64,000 bases of DNA from Rhizophagus irregularis (lineage: Eukaryota > Glomeromycota > Glomeromycetes > Glomerales > Glomeraceae), in contig NC_089430.1 of the NCBI RefSeq assembly GCF_026210795.1, positions 3,100,001-3,164,000 of the forward strand, written 5' to 3'. The notes under the pieces were generated by a model. That model ran no database searches, had not been told where the DNA came from, and saw only the letters and a program-made list of their open reading frames with translations. The position numbers and the translations under genes are program-made. Positions 1 to 12,836 of this stretch are shown one piece after another. The stretch's first letter is position 1, and the number at the start of each line of letters is the position of its first letter.

Positions 1-3000
1 AGAATAGATAAGTCGGTTCTAAGGCTCAGTATACTTGAGTAGTTACATCGTTGGTCACGAAACATCTAATGTGATAATTTTCCCAGAGAGTAGGGCAAGA
101 GCCCCTTGGCTGGGCAAAGCCCACGATCAGTGTAAAGTATCATGTGTTTTCGCAGTAGGTAACAGTTGTCCACTAATATTCAACTCGCAGTAGTAACTCA
201 TAAAACACAGATCACATTCATCACAGCGGACAATATGTAGTTAAAATAGTTTGTCAGATAACAATGAGCATATTTTTTACATATTAGAAGTCCCATGGGC
301 GTTTAGAAATCATGTGGTAATATTGTTTTTATTTCTTTGTTCGGAAAAAACGGTAATGAAGTTCAGTACCCTCGATCAGAGTTGTTATCATGCGAGACAG
401 TAGATACTTGTGATATAATTGAAAGTTTTCGTCCCATAGCAGTATGGATCAGTTGCCATCAATAACCCGAAAGCTTTTCGTGCATGTTTTTTTTCCATTA
501 TGATTGTTTTGTCCATTTGTCTTTGACACCTTTAGGCGAATCTCTTCAGTGAAACTAAACAAAACAACAGCATGTCTAGGCGGGACTACAAAGTAGAAAC
601 CCGTAGAATTTTTTATCTATGGCAATGAACATAGCTCATATAGGGGATATGGAGAAACTATCGTAGGTGCAACACATAAAATGTAGAAACTTTTGGTAGG
701 ATAGTATATTAAAATCAAAAAAATTCAATTGTGATTTTTATTGTAAATAAAATTATGTTGAAAATTATGTTGAAAATAAAAACAAAATATAAATTACAAA
801 AAAATGCACATTAACCCTTTGATTATTACCCTATATCAATCAACGATGTAACTATGGATAATTACATTACAAAAGTAATCATGATTTCATCAATTTGATA
901 TTTGCTGATCAGATCTATATTCATTTAGTAATAACATTGATGAAGTGAAAAATTAATGACATGGCACAGTAATTTCATAAAAAAAAATGCCACAACTTTC
1001 CCAATATTCAAGCCAGTTTAATGAAAATTTAATATTAAAACTATTCCATTCCTGCAGCACAACTTTCTTAGTCTTTTCAGACCTGTTTTATTTAAACAAT
1101 ATGTTGAAATTACGCTGTAAAGTGAAAAAAAAAAGATTATTACAAAAAAATATTTATATCTCTGTAAATATCCAATATAGCTTAATGAAAATTGACATCT
1201 GAATAGTTCCATACCTGTTAATTAGTTTTCAAATCCTGATTCGTTTAATCAAAGTGCTAAATTTACGATATAAAGTGAAAAATAAACGCGCGCGGAACAG
1301 TAATTCATGCGAAAATACCTGACATCTAAATAAAGATTTCATAGCTGTTGAGTATAAAATATGTTACCAATTTTGAAGGAAAATAGAAAAAAAGGAATGA
1401 GATACATTATTGATTTATCATGATTGATGAAACAATAAATAGCCAAAATTTGTGAGTCAAAATATGTAGCGTACATACAATAAATCAAAAGCCTCCAGTG
1501 ACGTATTTAAAGATTTGACTAACGCATAATAAAAAATATCAAATTCATCGTATATTTAGGAAATTATTACATAATGCAAAACAAAGTAACAACATAAAAA
1601 GAAATAACTTACCCTTTTCAAAAGTTTACCAAGATCCTTTATAATTGATGGAAAATTGCGAAGAGACAATCTGCTTTGTGACGAACAATAGATAATCCTC
1701 TTTTATATCGACATTACAACTTCACCATATTTCAAATCTTAAAGTTGAAAAGATACAGTATTACTAAAAAGTGTCAAATGAATATCCAAATTCGACGAAT
1801 TCGACGCAGCCGATTATCATAGGTAATTGTACTACTATCTTCCTATAATAGTATTATTATAATGGTTACTAAAATAATGAATAGATGATAGTTGACTAAA
1901 TTTGCATAAATTAAATATTACAACCTTGAAAATTCGTTGAGTATTTTGAATATTTCGATTAATGATATTAAGACGGTCTTGAATATTGATTCATGATATT
2001 AAGTAAGTTTAGAATCAAGCAAATTCTTGTGCGACAATTTGAAGTCTTTGATTTAGGTTTATAAAAGTTCAGTCGTTACCTACAATAAAAGATAAAGATT
2101 TTAGAATATAGGGTTAAAAAGTTAAAACCATTATTTTTTTAAATTTACCTCTTAATCCATCTTCGTAAAAAGATTATACAGAATATACTTCAATAAACTC
2201 GTGATATTGAATTGATTTATAATTTATTACGCAGTTGAGAATTCCTCTGAAGTGTGTCTTATAATTTCATTATAAATTTTATCAGAACCTGGAAAACATT
2301 TTCCTAGAATAATTCATCTAAAAGAATATATTCCTGGTTTGTATATAATTATGAAAATCAAAGAATATCCTAAAGAATCATATAAAAATTCTGTGGTGAG
2401 TGATGGGGCATCAAAATTTTGACGTTAAAATTGTAAAATATTAAAAGTTAATGGATTTAATATACCAATATACCTAGTAGATGAATTTTTTGATTTTCGG
2501 GAACGTAAGATAAAATTATTTTACGAGAAACATATCCAAGAACAGGAATATTGCCAACGCTCAAGTCTCTAATCAAAAGTTAATCTTTCAAAGTATTAAA
2601 ATCATCTGTTAATTCACAAATGTCTTTGAGTGTCCTTTTTGGAACAAATCATACGTAATCATGATGGAATACCTAAAAATTGATTCATTGATTATTAAAT
2701 TGTTTGAATAAGGATTAGAATTTGGATTTCAACGCATTAAGGACTTATAGATACATATAATTTGTACATTTGAAACGAAAGAACCTACTTAAGTTTTGAG
2801 CAATAGTTATGGTCAGTTGATCTCGGGGTAATGTAGTTCAAAAAAAAAATAACGCCCACAGTCCCTTAGCCCATTCCTTGAGCATTCGACCTTGTTCAAT
2901 GACATACGGAACTTACAGCAACAACTCAATCAACTACAAATCTGGTTATTTGGCTTTATAAGACTTTTTTTTTTCGGAGACTATCTCGTGCAACTGGCGG

Positions 3001-4390
3001 TAATCCTTTCCAGTTTTAAAGTTTGATATGCAGATGATTATGAAATTATGTAAAAATGCGCAGGACCGAAAATTTTAATTTTAAAAAAAATAAGAGGGGG
3101 AAGGTATGTTTATTTTATTTATATTATTTTAAAAGGTTGAATTAACCTTAATTTGTTTAACGCCCATGATTTTTTAGATTTATTTTCAGGTTGATATACA
3201 GCCAAACGTGATTTGATCTACATGCCTAATTCGTAAACAATAACTTTCAAAACAGATGTTCATAAAGAAAAATAAAAGACTATAGATGTTTAGATTTATA
3301 CTATGATAAGATTCTATTTTTGGAATATTACTTTTCCGTAAATTACTTTCTCCGTATAAATATTTTATGCACTTACGTAAAAAAAAAAAGACTAATAATA
3401 GTAAAAAAGAAACCACTTATCGGAGAAAGTATGAATGAAAAAACTACCATTGAACTGGTAAATAGCGTAATGATATTTAGATTAGATAACGCATATGATA
3501 TCAAAATAGTTGATAATCACGGAAATTGGACAAATTAATAATTAAGTTATATTATTTATGTTTAGCGTCTAATATTCTATACAATGAAATCCCTCAAAGA
3601 TAAGGTGGTACAAATATGGTTATTATGATACAAATTAGGTCCAAAGGTTTTTGTCTCTTCATTTTAGAAATATTTTAAGATTTTGAGAACCTTCTTTTTT
3701 TTTTTGATAAAATAATTTACATTTCATCCCCCCTTTTTTTATTTATTTAAAAGTTTCGTTAACCCATTTTTAAAAGGGAACCAAATTAAATTTATTTATA
3801 TTTCCTCTGAATAATTTTCTTTCGCGTTCATTTTATAAGAAAACTTGTTTAAAATCCTGTTATTGTATGCAAGCACAATCAAATTAATAATTATTGTCAC
3901 AAAAATTTCGTAAGCACTCCTAAGTGTGAGAATTTCCATTAAAATGAGGAAAGAATGGGAAAACCTGTATTAAAACTTGATTTAATAAAAAACTGCGAAA
4001 TTTTTTTTGGGAAAAATGGTTATAAAATCACCCAAAATTTTTCTTCGTTTAAAGATTATTTTATTTTCTTGTCAATTATAATTAATTATTCAAACAAATT
4101 ATCAAAACAATATATTCCTTTAAAAATTATAAATTTCTCAATAAATACTATAATATATATTTTCTATTCCGATTATAAAGAAACAAGGTTCTACTTTCTT
4201 AATTATTGAATATTCAAATAAAGGTAATTTTTCAAACTAAATTTCTATTAATATATATATGCTTAAAAAAAATAAAAAAAAAAATAATAAATTAATAATA
4301 TATTTTAAATTTATTCTAGTTTATAGTGAATTCTCTTTCATTATTAATGAAGAAGGAACTGTTATTAATTAATTGTTACAATTGTAAAAT
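1..4390. other. gene-free AT-rich stretch
   Basis: No coding region here could be supported on either strand. Open frames are short, low-complexity and lack recognisable motifs. A minus-strand piece near 420-500 reads as a short fairly complex peptide (core KAFGLLMATDPYCYGTKTF) and could be a remnant exon, but no splice context extends it. Runs of T followed by A and scattered A/T homopolymers are common. Confidence 0.5.
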
Positions 4391-4541
4391 TTGTAAATTG
4401 TTAATTCAATTTTACAATTTTACAATTGTACAATTTTATAATTGTAAATTGTTAATTCAATTTTACAATTTTACAATTTTACAATTTTATAATTGTAAAT
4501 TGTTAATTCAATTTTACAATTTTACAATTATACAATTTTAT
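4391..4541. repeat. 51-bp tandem repeat, 3 copies
   Basis: Three near-identical 51-bp units begin at 4391, 4442 and 4493, each starting TTGTAAATTG and made largely of TTTACAATT words. Because 51 is a multiple of three, the array keeps a frame open and produces a spurious repetitive peptide (LIQFYNFT repeated); I do not regard that as a gene. Confidence 0.85.
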
Positions 4542-5093
4542 CGTATAGATTTTAAAGTATTTATAATAGACTTAATAGATATAAGAAATTATTGTAATTA
4601 TATATAGATTTAATTAGTTATTGAGGAGTATAGATGTAGAAATTCTTAATTTTTAATTTGTTGTTGGAAAACAGGTTTTCGTCGGTCAGTCAGGTTTCTC
4701 GATTGTCGATTTCCACACAACCTGAATATGGTAAAAAGGCATTGTTAAGAATTTCTATCTTTTCATATCTTTCACCGGATCAATGCCGCCGGCGAAAAAT
4801 TATCATTCATTCATATCATCCTTTCATTTATATTCTTTCTTTAGTTAAAACATATTTACTTAAATAAAATTACAGAAAACTTTTTTTTTTTAAAAAAAAT
4901 AAATGCTAATATTAAATTTTTTCTCGAGTATATATACAATTATAAACTATAAAAAGAAACAGGTTTTTGAGCAATTCGATGTTAACAAATAGAATGACGT
5001 TACTGTTAGAAAAATCGGTTGATTTCGTTCCGAAGTCTATACTAATTTTGGCCATGATTTACTGTATGCGGTCATGTGTTCGGTATGAATTAT

Positions 5094-5241
5094 GGGGGTG
5101 TACATATGGGCGGATTTGACTCACTTGATGTCGATCATCAAGTGAGCCATATGACGATATTAACGTTACGAACGGGCCGGAGTTAACGTCAACGCTATCA
5201 CGTGCAAGTGCATAACTCCGTAGGATGTAACGTACACCCCC
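5094..5241. repeat. CpG-rich foldback sequence
   Basis: An outer inverted repeat (GGGGGTGTAC at 5094-5103 against GTACACCCCC at 5232-5241) encloses a perfect 11-nt hairpin (CTCACTTGATG at 5120-5130, CATCAAGTGAG at 5136-5146, 5-nt loop). The interior is much richer in G+C and in ACG/CGT words than its surroundings. It may be a small foldback transposon remnant; no target duplication was resolved. A minus-strand open frame here is a shadow of the palindrome. Confidence 0.6.
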
Positions 5242-6535
5242 CACTGTACGTTAAGGACGCCCTGAATTATGACTTCTACTGTATTTAAGATTCCAAACAT
5301 TTCTCTAACCGTTATTTCACACCAAAGACGATTCACAAATAAGCATGAATGTAAAGTGAGATAATCTTCTTCAAAATATTCATATATTGCATCGATACAA
5401 TTGATAAGTGTCGTAAATGGGATTAAAATGTGAATACAAAAAATTTTATATAAATGCTACTGTAGCTACTCATATACCATTGGCAATTATTATTACTTTG
5501 TTTTCTTGATCAAGACCTTTTTAAATAAGAATGGAATATTTATTTCAACGCCTACTTTGAATCACCATTGTTTAATAATTTTTCACATAGATAGTATTCA
5601 TAATTCATTAGATTTATCGATATCTAAACTTTGTCCAAAATCTTAAAAAGATTTCTTCAATATTAACGAATGATGATTTAATAATATTAAAATTTTAATA
5701 ATTTGTTAATATTTAGATTAAAATTTGTTATCTTTCAAGTCAATCAATTGAGGAAATTATCTTTAGGGATTGTGAAAATAATTAAAAAATATAAAAAATT
5801 GAGTATTTAATATTAAAAAATTTGATATCTTGATATGTGTATTATTATAATTATCTCTATTATGTTGGCGAGTTATATAGCATACATTATGACGTATAAA
5901 ACTTGACCGGGATTAAACTTAGATCTGACTAAATTAATTTTTTTAATATACCAACTAGAACGGACTTCTTGTGTTCTTGCACACAATCGTAATTATAATA
6001 AATACACTAATAAAAATTATTACATCAAATAACCAATTCTTTAGCCATTTGGATAAAATGCGCAACAAGGATTGACCCGGTAAAAAATAGAGATTGTGTT
6101 TTGTTTGTAAGAATTACATTAATTATTTGAATCGATCAGACCAACATAAAACCGGTTCGATATTTTCTATAAATATTCCACGAATCTACTAACATTTACG
6201 GAAAAATCATGGAACCAATAAAAATAATTCAGGAATTTACCATGGAAACATTCCATGCAATCATTCCGTTCACCTGACTCTAGCGGACTAAGCCGAAAGA
6301 AAAAAGAAAAAAAAATTCTGAGATTATAAAATAAGAATTCCAAGATTTGATTCATTGTGTTAAAACCAAATTTAGTCGTATTGTGCCATGTTTGTGGCGC
6401 AGCGGGTGACACAAATTTGATGAATATAGTAATCTCACGTGTTGCTCGTTTTACTCTTATGATTGATCTACAAAGCCAGACATCTATAAATATTGTCAGT
6501 CGTAGTTTTCAAAAAAAAAATATAGCATAATTATA
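5242..6535. other. intergenic, upstream of kinase gene
   Basis: AT-rich DNA with no supportable gene. The last 100 bases before the kinase ATG contain A-tracts and form its probable promoter and 5' leader; no clear TATA element was singled out. Confidence 0.45.
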
Positions 6536-9500
6536 ATGGAACTTATAGAAAAAAAATACGGCGAATACACAATAAAATCTATAACAAAATATGATAATTC
6601 TTTTGATCCAACGCCAAAATTAAAATCTAGTCCTATTCCAATTAAATTTATTTCTTTTAATGAAAACGATGATAATTGTTTTTATTGTAAAAATCCGTAT
6701 ACTGAAACACTTTTATTTAAACAAAAATACTGTGAAACATGCTTATTCCAATATATTAATTATGTTGATAATGATCATAAATACTTGGACGTACTAATAA
6801 CTAATAATAATACTGATCATTATGCTTCATGTCTTTGTACAGAATGCGTTCTTTACTTTAAAATCACATGTTTTAAACAAGTAATCGCAACTAATTCTCA
6901 TCATAATGTAAAGTTTGATATTAAAAAAAACTGCGGATTATGTGGGAAATTAAATTATCAGGATTTAGAATTTATCGAGTTTGAGTCTTGTTCAAATTGT
7001 TATATAGTTTCTTCTGAATTGATAGAATCAACCTTGACTAAATCGTCCATTCAAATTCTTCATTTACCGTGGTGGAATACTCATAGTCGGTGTATAGTTT
7101 GTTTGAAAAACCTTACGTTTATATTTGATTGTCAAAAATGGTGTTCATTTTGCAATATAATATATACTGGATGTAGACATTGTTTGACAACAAATATTAT
7201 TTTTGGATTTACGCAAAAATCTCAATGTAAGAAATGCAATAGAATAATATTTATTACTATTGATATCACAAATATCATCAGTGGCAATAATGATTTAGAT
7301 AGTGAGCTTCTTATTAATCTAAAGCCTAATATTACTGTTTCGTTAAATTCGGTATCTTTGTACCGTTATTATCTTAATGATCCTGTTTCTTCGCTAAAAT
7401 GGATTTCATACTCGAACATTAAAATTATCAAGGAAATAGCGCAAGGTGGTTTTGGTATCATTTATCAAGCAACTTTATTGGAATATGAAGATGCAAAAAT
7501 AACAGTTGCCGTAAAAAAATTCCTAAGCTCAAAAAGTATTACTAAATCTTTTTTAAGTGAGGTAAATACATTAACATAATTATAACTCGTTTTTTTTTTG
7601 TTGTTAATCTTTTAAATTTCAAAAATTTTTTAGTTAAAATCATATTATCAATTATGCAAAGATTATCGTTTTATTATTAAATGTCATGGTATTACGAAAG
7701 ATCCTATAACAAATGAATACATGTTAGTGATGGATTATGCTAATGAGGGAGATTTACATAACTACTTACAAAATAATTTTCAATATATCACATGGAAACG
7801 AAAATTAACTATTTTATGTCAAATCTCAGAAGGGTATAACACAATATTATGTTTATTATTCATTGTTATAGTTATAGTAATAATATTTTTTTTTTTTCAT
7901 CAGACTTAAAGTTATTCATAAAATCAACTTTATACATCGAGATCTTCATAGTGGAAATATATTACTCTTTCGAAATATTAATACTATTTATGATTTCAGG
8001 TACTTAATAACTTTGCATAAATTTCTAAATGAATTTTATAAAAGACTTGTGGAAGTAAAGGGATCATCATTTTTGAACTTTTCTCAGACTTAAACATAAT
8101 GCTGTTCATAATTTTTGGAAAATTGGAGATTTTGGATTATCACAATCTGAAAACGATCCTTCAAAAAATAATGAAATATATGGAGTAATACCTTATATTG
8201 CACCTGAAATATTCAATGGTGCAAAATTTTCAAAAGCATCTGATATTTATAGTCTTGGCATGATTATGTGGGAACTTACAACAGGATGCAAACCTTTTGC
8301 TAATGTTGAACACGACATTTCTCTTATTTTTAAGATTATTGATGGAAAACGACCCGAAATTACAAATGATACACCTGAATGTTTTGCAAACTTAATGAAA
8401 AGGTGTTGGGATCCCGATCCATCAAAAAGACCTTACATATCGGATATATCAGATACTATAAGTAAATTTAAATCCTCTTGTAGAGAATATGAACCTGTAG
8501 AATTCAGTGAACAATTCCATCAAGCTGAAGAAAACCGATTGAAATTAATAAAATCTAAGAAACTAGGACCAAAATTTACTGAAAAACCTCATTCAAAAGC
8601 AATTTATATAAGTAGGCCATTAAAAATTTCTAAATCTTTATCTATTAATAAACTTTCGATTAATGTTAATCCAGGTATGTACCAATTTTCATTGAAATTA
8701 TTTATCAAACGTCAGAGTTTTTTGGTTAGGTTAGGATTAAGATGTTAATTATTATAATGCGTCACGTCCTTCCGTCATTTTCTATTACTTGTCACCATTA
8801 CTATATATACATACGCCCTATTTATTATAGGCATTTATTAACAGTTTATGATCTTAAATCTTAATAGAATACACTTCAAAAGAATATGATCTTGATATAA
8901 ATGATATTCAAAGGTATAAAGTATTAATTATAATGCTGTATGGAAAATATTTAAAATATTTAATATTAATGTATTTTTGTTTAAAATAATACTCTAGTTC
9001 ATCTTCACACGGTAAAAATTTCGCAATCCAGAATTCTTCAAATACTCAACATCCGGGTGCTAGTAGACCACTAAGATCCTTAATTATTAAATCATCAAGT
9101 ATATAATTATTTATTTAATCTATTCTAAATTTTTTTTTTAAAAAAAAAAGAATATAACTATAATATTTTGTTTAAACAGAAAAATTGGACGAGAAATTGA
9201 ATAATGAAGATAATGAAGGTGAACTTAAATAAATATCAAAGAAATTATTGCTTTATATTAATTTATTTTTATTTCAGAATACGCTTCAAAAGAATACGAT
9301 TTTGATATAAATGATGTTCAAAGGTATATTATATAAATAATTATATTATAGATCAATTATAATAATTTTTTATTAATTTACATTTAATTTTTATATTATA
9401 GACCTTCTTCATCAAATGTAATTTTTGTGAGAAAGAGCTCTAGTAGTCTAGCTATAAGAAAACGTAATATTGAAGAATTAAATATTATTCCTCAAAACAA

Positions 9501-9610
9501 TGGTAAATTTTGTCTGGATAACAGAAAACTTTAATTATTTATGCTAAAATTTTTATTTGAATATAGGAAAGCGTATCAAAACAAATGAAAATTCCAAGAA
9601 TGAGAAATGA
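6536..9610 (+). CDS. Cys-rich TKL-like protein kinase
   Basis: This gene encodes a protein kinase of the tyrosine-kinase-like group that is greatly expanded in arbuscular mycorrhizal fungi. Ten exons join in phase: 6536-7561, 7634-7833, 7904-7999, 8088-8674, 8868-8913, 8998-9098, 9180-9218, 9278-9323, 9402-9502, 9567-9610 (761 aa). The first ~290 residues hold many CxxC pairs (CFYC, CETC, CGLC, CSNC, CIVC, CSFC, CRHC, CKKC), so a zinc-binding region is likely. The kinase domain follows: Gly loop IAQGGFGIIYQA near residue 302, lysine in VAVKKF near 325, catalytic HRDLHSGN near 420, GDFGLSQ near 455, IAPEIF, then WDPDPSKRP. All catalytic residues are present. The C-terminal tail is Ser-rich and basic (SRPLRS, RKRNIEEL, NNGKRIKTNEN), a tail style I associate with Rhizophagus kinases. 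Substrate is unknown; cytosolic signalling is an inference. Confidence 0.9.
8868..9323 (+). repeat. duplicated 46-bp exon in kinase tail
   Basis: Exons at 8868-8913 and 9278-9323 are both 46 nt, in the same phase, and differ at only a few bases. They encode EYTSKEYDLDINDIQR and EYASKEYDFDINDVQR. Flanking intron sequence differs, so the duplication is old enough for introns to diverge or covered little beyond the exon. Confidence 0.85.
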
Positions 9611-10443
9611 AAATCAATTTTTTCGAATTAAACCTTAGAAAGCTTTTTTTGTCTTACTATATACGATTATTTTATTTGCTTAATTCGAACCCATTGCTAT
9701 TAGACATTCTGAATTATCATTTCGGCATTTAGATACATGTCACAAAAAATCCTGGCGCCGTATTATTGGCGATCACGTAATCTAAAATCGCATATAATTT
9801 ATATTTTTGCCTAAGGAAGCAGTTTATAAATAAATACTATTAGCGCATAATTATTATATTTATATATATTATTTGACAATATATTCAATTATTTTATTAT
9901 AAATTTTCAATTTTACCGATATAAAAAGATTTTGGAGTGTGGCATCCGCTAAAATTGATCATAACAAGATTTAACTGTGAACTTATACTTTTTCCGCAGA
10001 CATCACGTTATATCATTAAATTTAGGAGCGGGAGCGCCGTGGTGATGAGAAACAATTTTTCATAATTCATTGCTGATTTCAAATTGGTTATATCTTTAAT
10101 AACTTCTTTATCATACCCATGAAAAATATTAACGAACTGTATGAAAATCCCAATTTGATGCTCTAGAGAAATTAAATCAAATACTATATAAAGGATAAAT
10201 ACAATCAATAACTAGCTAAAAAAAAATACTAATGTTACACGAACGATTTTCATCCAATTAAATTCTTGACTCGCGGGTCATCAAATTATCAATATAAGTT
10301 AGTTCATTGAAGTTTCAAGTTGTACCAAAATTGGTGAAATTAAATTCAATATAAAAAGCTATTTAACCGGAATTGGACTCCCGATTAAACATAAAACCTT
10401 TTTTTTCTTATAAAATTTTTTTAAAAAAAAATTACGATTTAAA
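9611..10443. other. intergenic between kinase and BTB gene
   Basis: Nothing coding is supported. A minus-strand open frame at 10008-10208 has no motif. The segment should carry the kinase 3' end and the promoter of the BTB gene at 10444. Confidence 0.45.
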
Positions 10444-11567
10444 ATGGGATCAAATGATGAAAGAATTATTTTAAATGTTGGAGGAATTAAGGTATTTTAT
10501 TATTAAATAAATTTTTTTTTTCAAGTTTTTATTATTTTTTAATTTAATTTAATTTTTATTAGTACGAGACTAATAGATCGACGCTTACTAAATATCCTGA
10601 AACATATCTTGGAACAATATTTGGCGAAAATTTTAAACGACAAAAAAAAGATAATGAATATTTCTTTGATCGTAATGGGTATGCATTTCGGTATATATTA
10701 GAGTATCATCGTACAGGACAAATTTTATGGGCACCTTCAAATGATTCGGGACTTTGTAATGGAGTTAGTCTTAAAGAAATGGTTTTAGAATTTGAATTCT
10801 TTAAAATTCCAAATGAATTGAATGAAGATCATGATGATAAAGAATATGATTTAAATGAAATTAGAGATTTATTTAAAGAACTATCAGTCACATCTTTTCC
10901 TTCCAAGACATTAAATGATTCAAAAAACGAATCATTATCAATTAATAATCCTCCTAGTACAATTGGTGATGACCGTAGAAATCTTGTCACAACTGGTACT
11001 CAATCTCATTACCCTAATACTCAATATCCTCAACATTCTAATACTTCTCAACATTCTAATATTTCTCAAAATTCTCAATATCATAACCCCGTCTCTCAAA
11101 CTTATTCATCTACACCGAATATCAACAATACTAATAATAATGTTGAAATGGGTAGATTACGTAGATGGGCAACAGTTGAAGAACATGTACAACTTTTAGA
11201 TTCATTTGTAATGGCTTTAAGTAGTATAGTTTTTGAAATATATCATAATTTAAGAAGACAAATTAATATTTATTTTCATTCTAGATTAATATTAAATCAG
11301 GGAAAAGATAATCAACATTCATCGTCAATTGAGTTTGATTTAGATCTCGATAGAATAAAAGAAATTATGAAACCATTTAAAGCATGTGGAGTTAAATTAT
11401 TGGAATGGTATGGAAATGAGATTGTAAAAAAATTGATGGTAGATTTTAACGAAGCGGTCGAAATTAAAATAAGCCGATCGGGTAGCATTTTCATTGTTAC
11501 TATTACAATTCTTATTCAATTTAATAATCAATATATTTATTCTAAATCTTCTTTAATGAGAAGATAG
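10444..11567 (+). CDS. BTB (T1/KCTD-type) protein A
   Basis: Two exons, 10444-10491 and 10563-11567, encode 350 aa. Exon 1 gives MGSNDERIILNVGGIK, the first beta strand of a T1-type BTB fold; exon 2 continues YETNRSTLTKYPETYLGTIF, then FFDRNGYAFRYILEYHRTG, the diagnostic KCTD/potassium-channel-tetramerisation motifs. The first in-frame ATG with this strand lies in the small exon, so the start at 10779 inside the long open frame is not the true one. Residues ~130-205 are Ser/Asn/Gln-rich linker with repeated HSNTSQ-like words. A C-terminal domain with LLDSFVMAL and MKPFKACGVKLLEWYGNEI is shared with BTB proteins B and C. Such proteins often act as oligomeric adaptors, for example for cullin-3; that role here is inference. 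It converges on protein B. Confidence 0.88.
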
Positions 11568-11983
11568 TTAATTAAATTTGTATATTTATATGAACATTGA
11601 ATGTATTTTAAAAGTCCTTGTAAAATAAATATATTATAAAAATATATCACATTATGCTGGACTCAATTCAATTTCGCCTGCTAAATTTTACATGGATAGA
11701 AAGAATTTACAGAGAAAATTCAATTATAGAGTAGAGATTTACATTCTGGAAATATATTATATTCAAATTTAATAATACTTGGGTTATTAGTGATCTTGGA
11801 TTTTGTGGCCCTGCTAATAGACTGTCAACAAGTATATATGGAAATTTTCCTTACACTAGATATACGAAATAAAAAATGTATTATATAAATCATATAACAA
11901 TGTATGTACAAAAAATGGAATTTATTCAAGAAAGTTAAAAGAAAATTATCAAGAAAATTACAAATAAAGAAATAATAAAACTA

Positions 11984-12836
11984 CTAATTTAATTCTTTTG
12001 AGTGTTTAAGAACATTTTCAGTATCAAAGAAACTAGCATCTAGATAGATATGTAAGACTTTTACTTTACCATGAGCAGGGGAAGGAACATTACAATCAAT
12101 TAAGCTAATATATAAGTCATCTCTAGAATTAAATTTATCAGTAATCTTATCTCCATATAGGTCTAATATGCTATAAGCACAAGCTGAATAAGGTTTTAAT
12201 AATTTAATTATAGTATTATTACCGGGAGCTGTGTAATAATTTATTACTTCCATTGAAATATTAATGCATGGTACTTCATAAAAAACTATAACAAATTGAT
12301 ATAAACCTTTAACAAACTCCCTTTTTAAATGATGAATGCATTTTTTTAATGTTTGAATAAATCCATCTAATATTTTGGCCAATTCCTCATTAGAAGGAAA
12401 ATCTTCCAAATTATCTTCAATTGGGATCTGAAAATAATCAACTTCTTGTAACAATTCCTTGTATGAAACATTAGTTAATCCATGTCCTGAAATGTCATTA
12501 TCTTTAAAATCTGGCAACAAGAGTTTTCCATTTCGATAAAATTCGAGAATGTAACGGAATGCATAACCGTTACGATCAAAGAAATATTCATTTCCATTTG
12601 TTGGATGACGTAACTGCTGATTCCTTTCTTGAAACATCGCTCCAAGAAACGTATTGGGATAAGCCGCTAATGTTGATTTGTATGTTTCATACTAATGAAG
12701 AATTATTTAAATTGTTTAATATTACACACAAACGTATGTAATTATTATATACATAGTGAAATATTCTTTCTTTTTTTTTTACCTTGATACCACCAACGTT
12801 TAATATAATGCGTTCGTCCTCATTTGATGAACTCAT
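11984..12836 (-). CDS. BTB (T1/KCTD-type) protein B
   Basis: Minus strand, exon 1 12783-12836 and exon 2 11984-12691, 253 aa. The small first exon encodes MSSSNEDERIILNVGGIK; exon 2 continues with YETYKSTLAAYPNTFLGAMF and EYFFDRNGYAFRYILEFYRNG. The intron sits at exactly the same place and phase as in protein A, which marks them as paralogues. After the BTB fold (residues ~8-105) there is a domain with ILDGFIQTLKK, then LLKPYSACAYSILDLYGDKI, equivalent to the C-terminal domain of A. It lacks the long Ser/Asn/Gln linker of A. An adaptor or scaffold function is likely for the family but not shown by the sequence. Confidence 0.88.

Noticed and set aside
987-1212. Overlapping short open frames on both strands
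   Set aside because: Low complexity, no motif, no splice context; A/T noise.
3955-4209. 84-codon frame beginning MGKPVLKLDLIKN
   Set aside because: Ile/Tyr/Phe/Asn-rich as expected from A/T-rich DNA, no family or neighbour exons.
4326-4607. Repetitive 93-codon frame
   Set aside because: Product of a 51-bp tandem repeat whose length is a multiple of three.
5059-5244. 61-codon minus-strand frame
   Set aside because: Shadow of the CpG-rich palindrome.
12559-12741. 60-codon plus-strand frame
   Set aside because: Antisense to BTB protein B exon 2.
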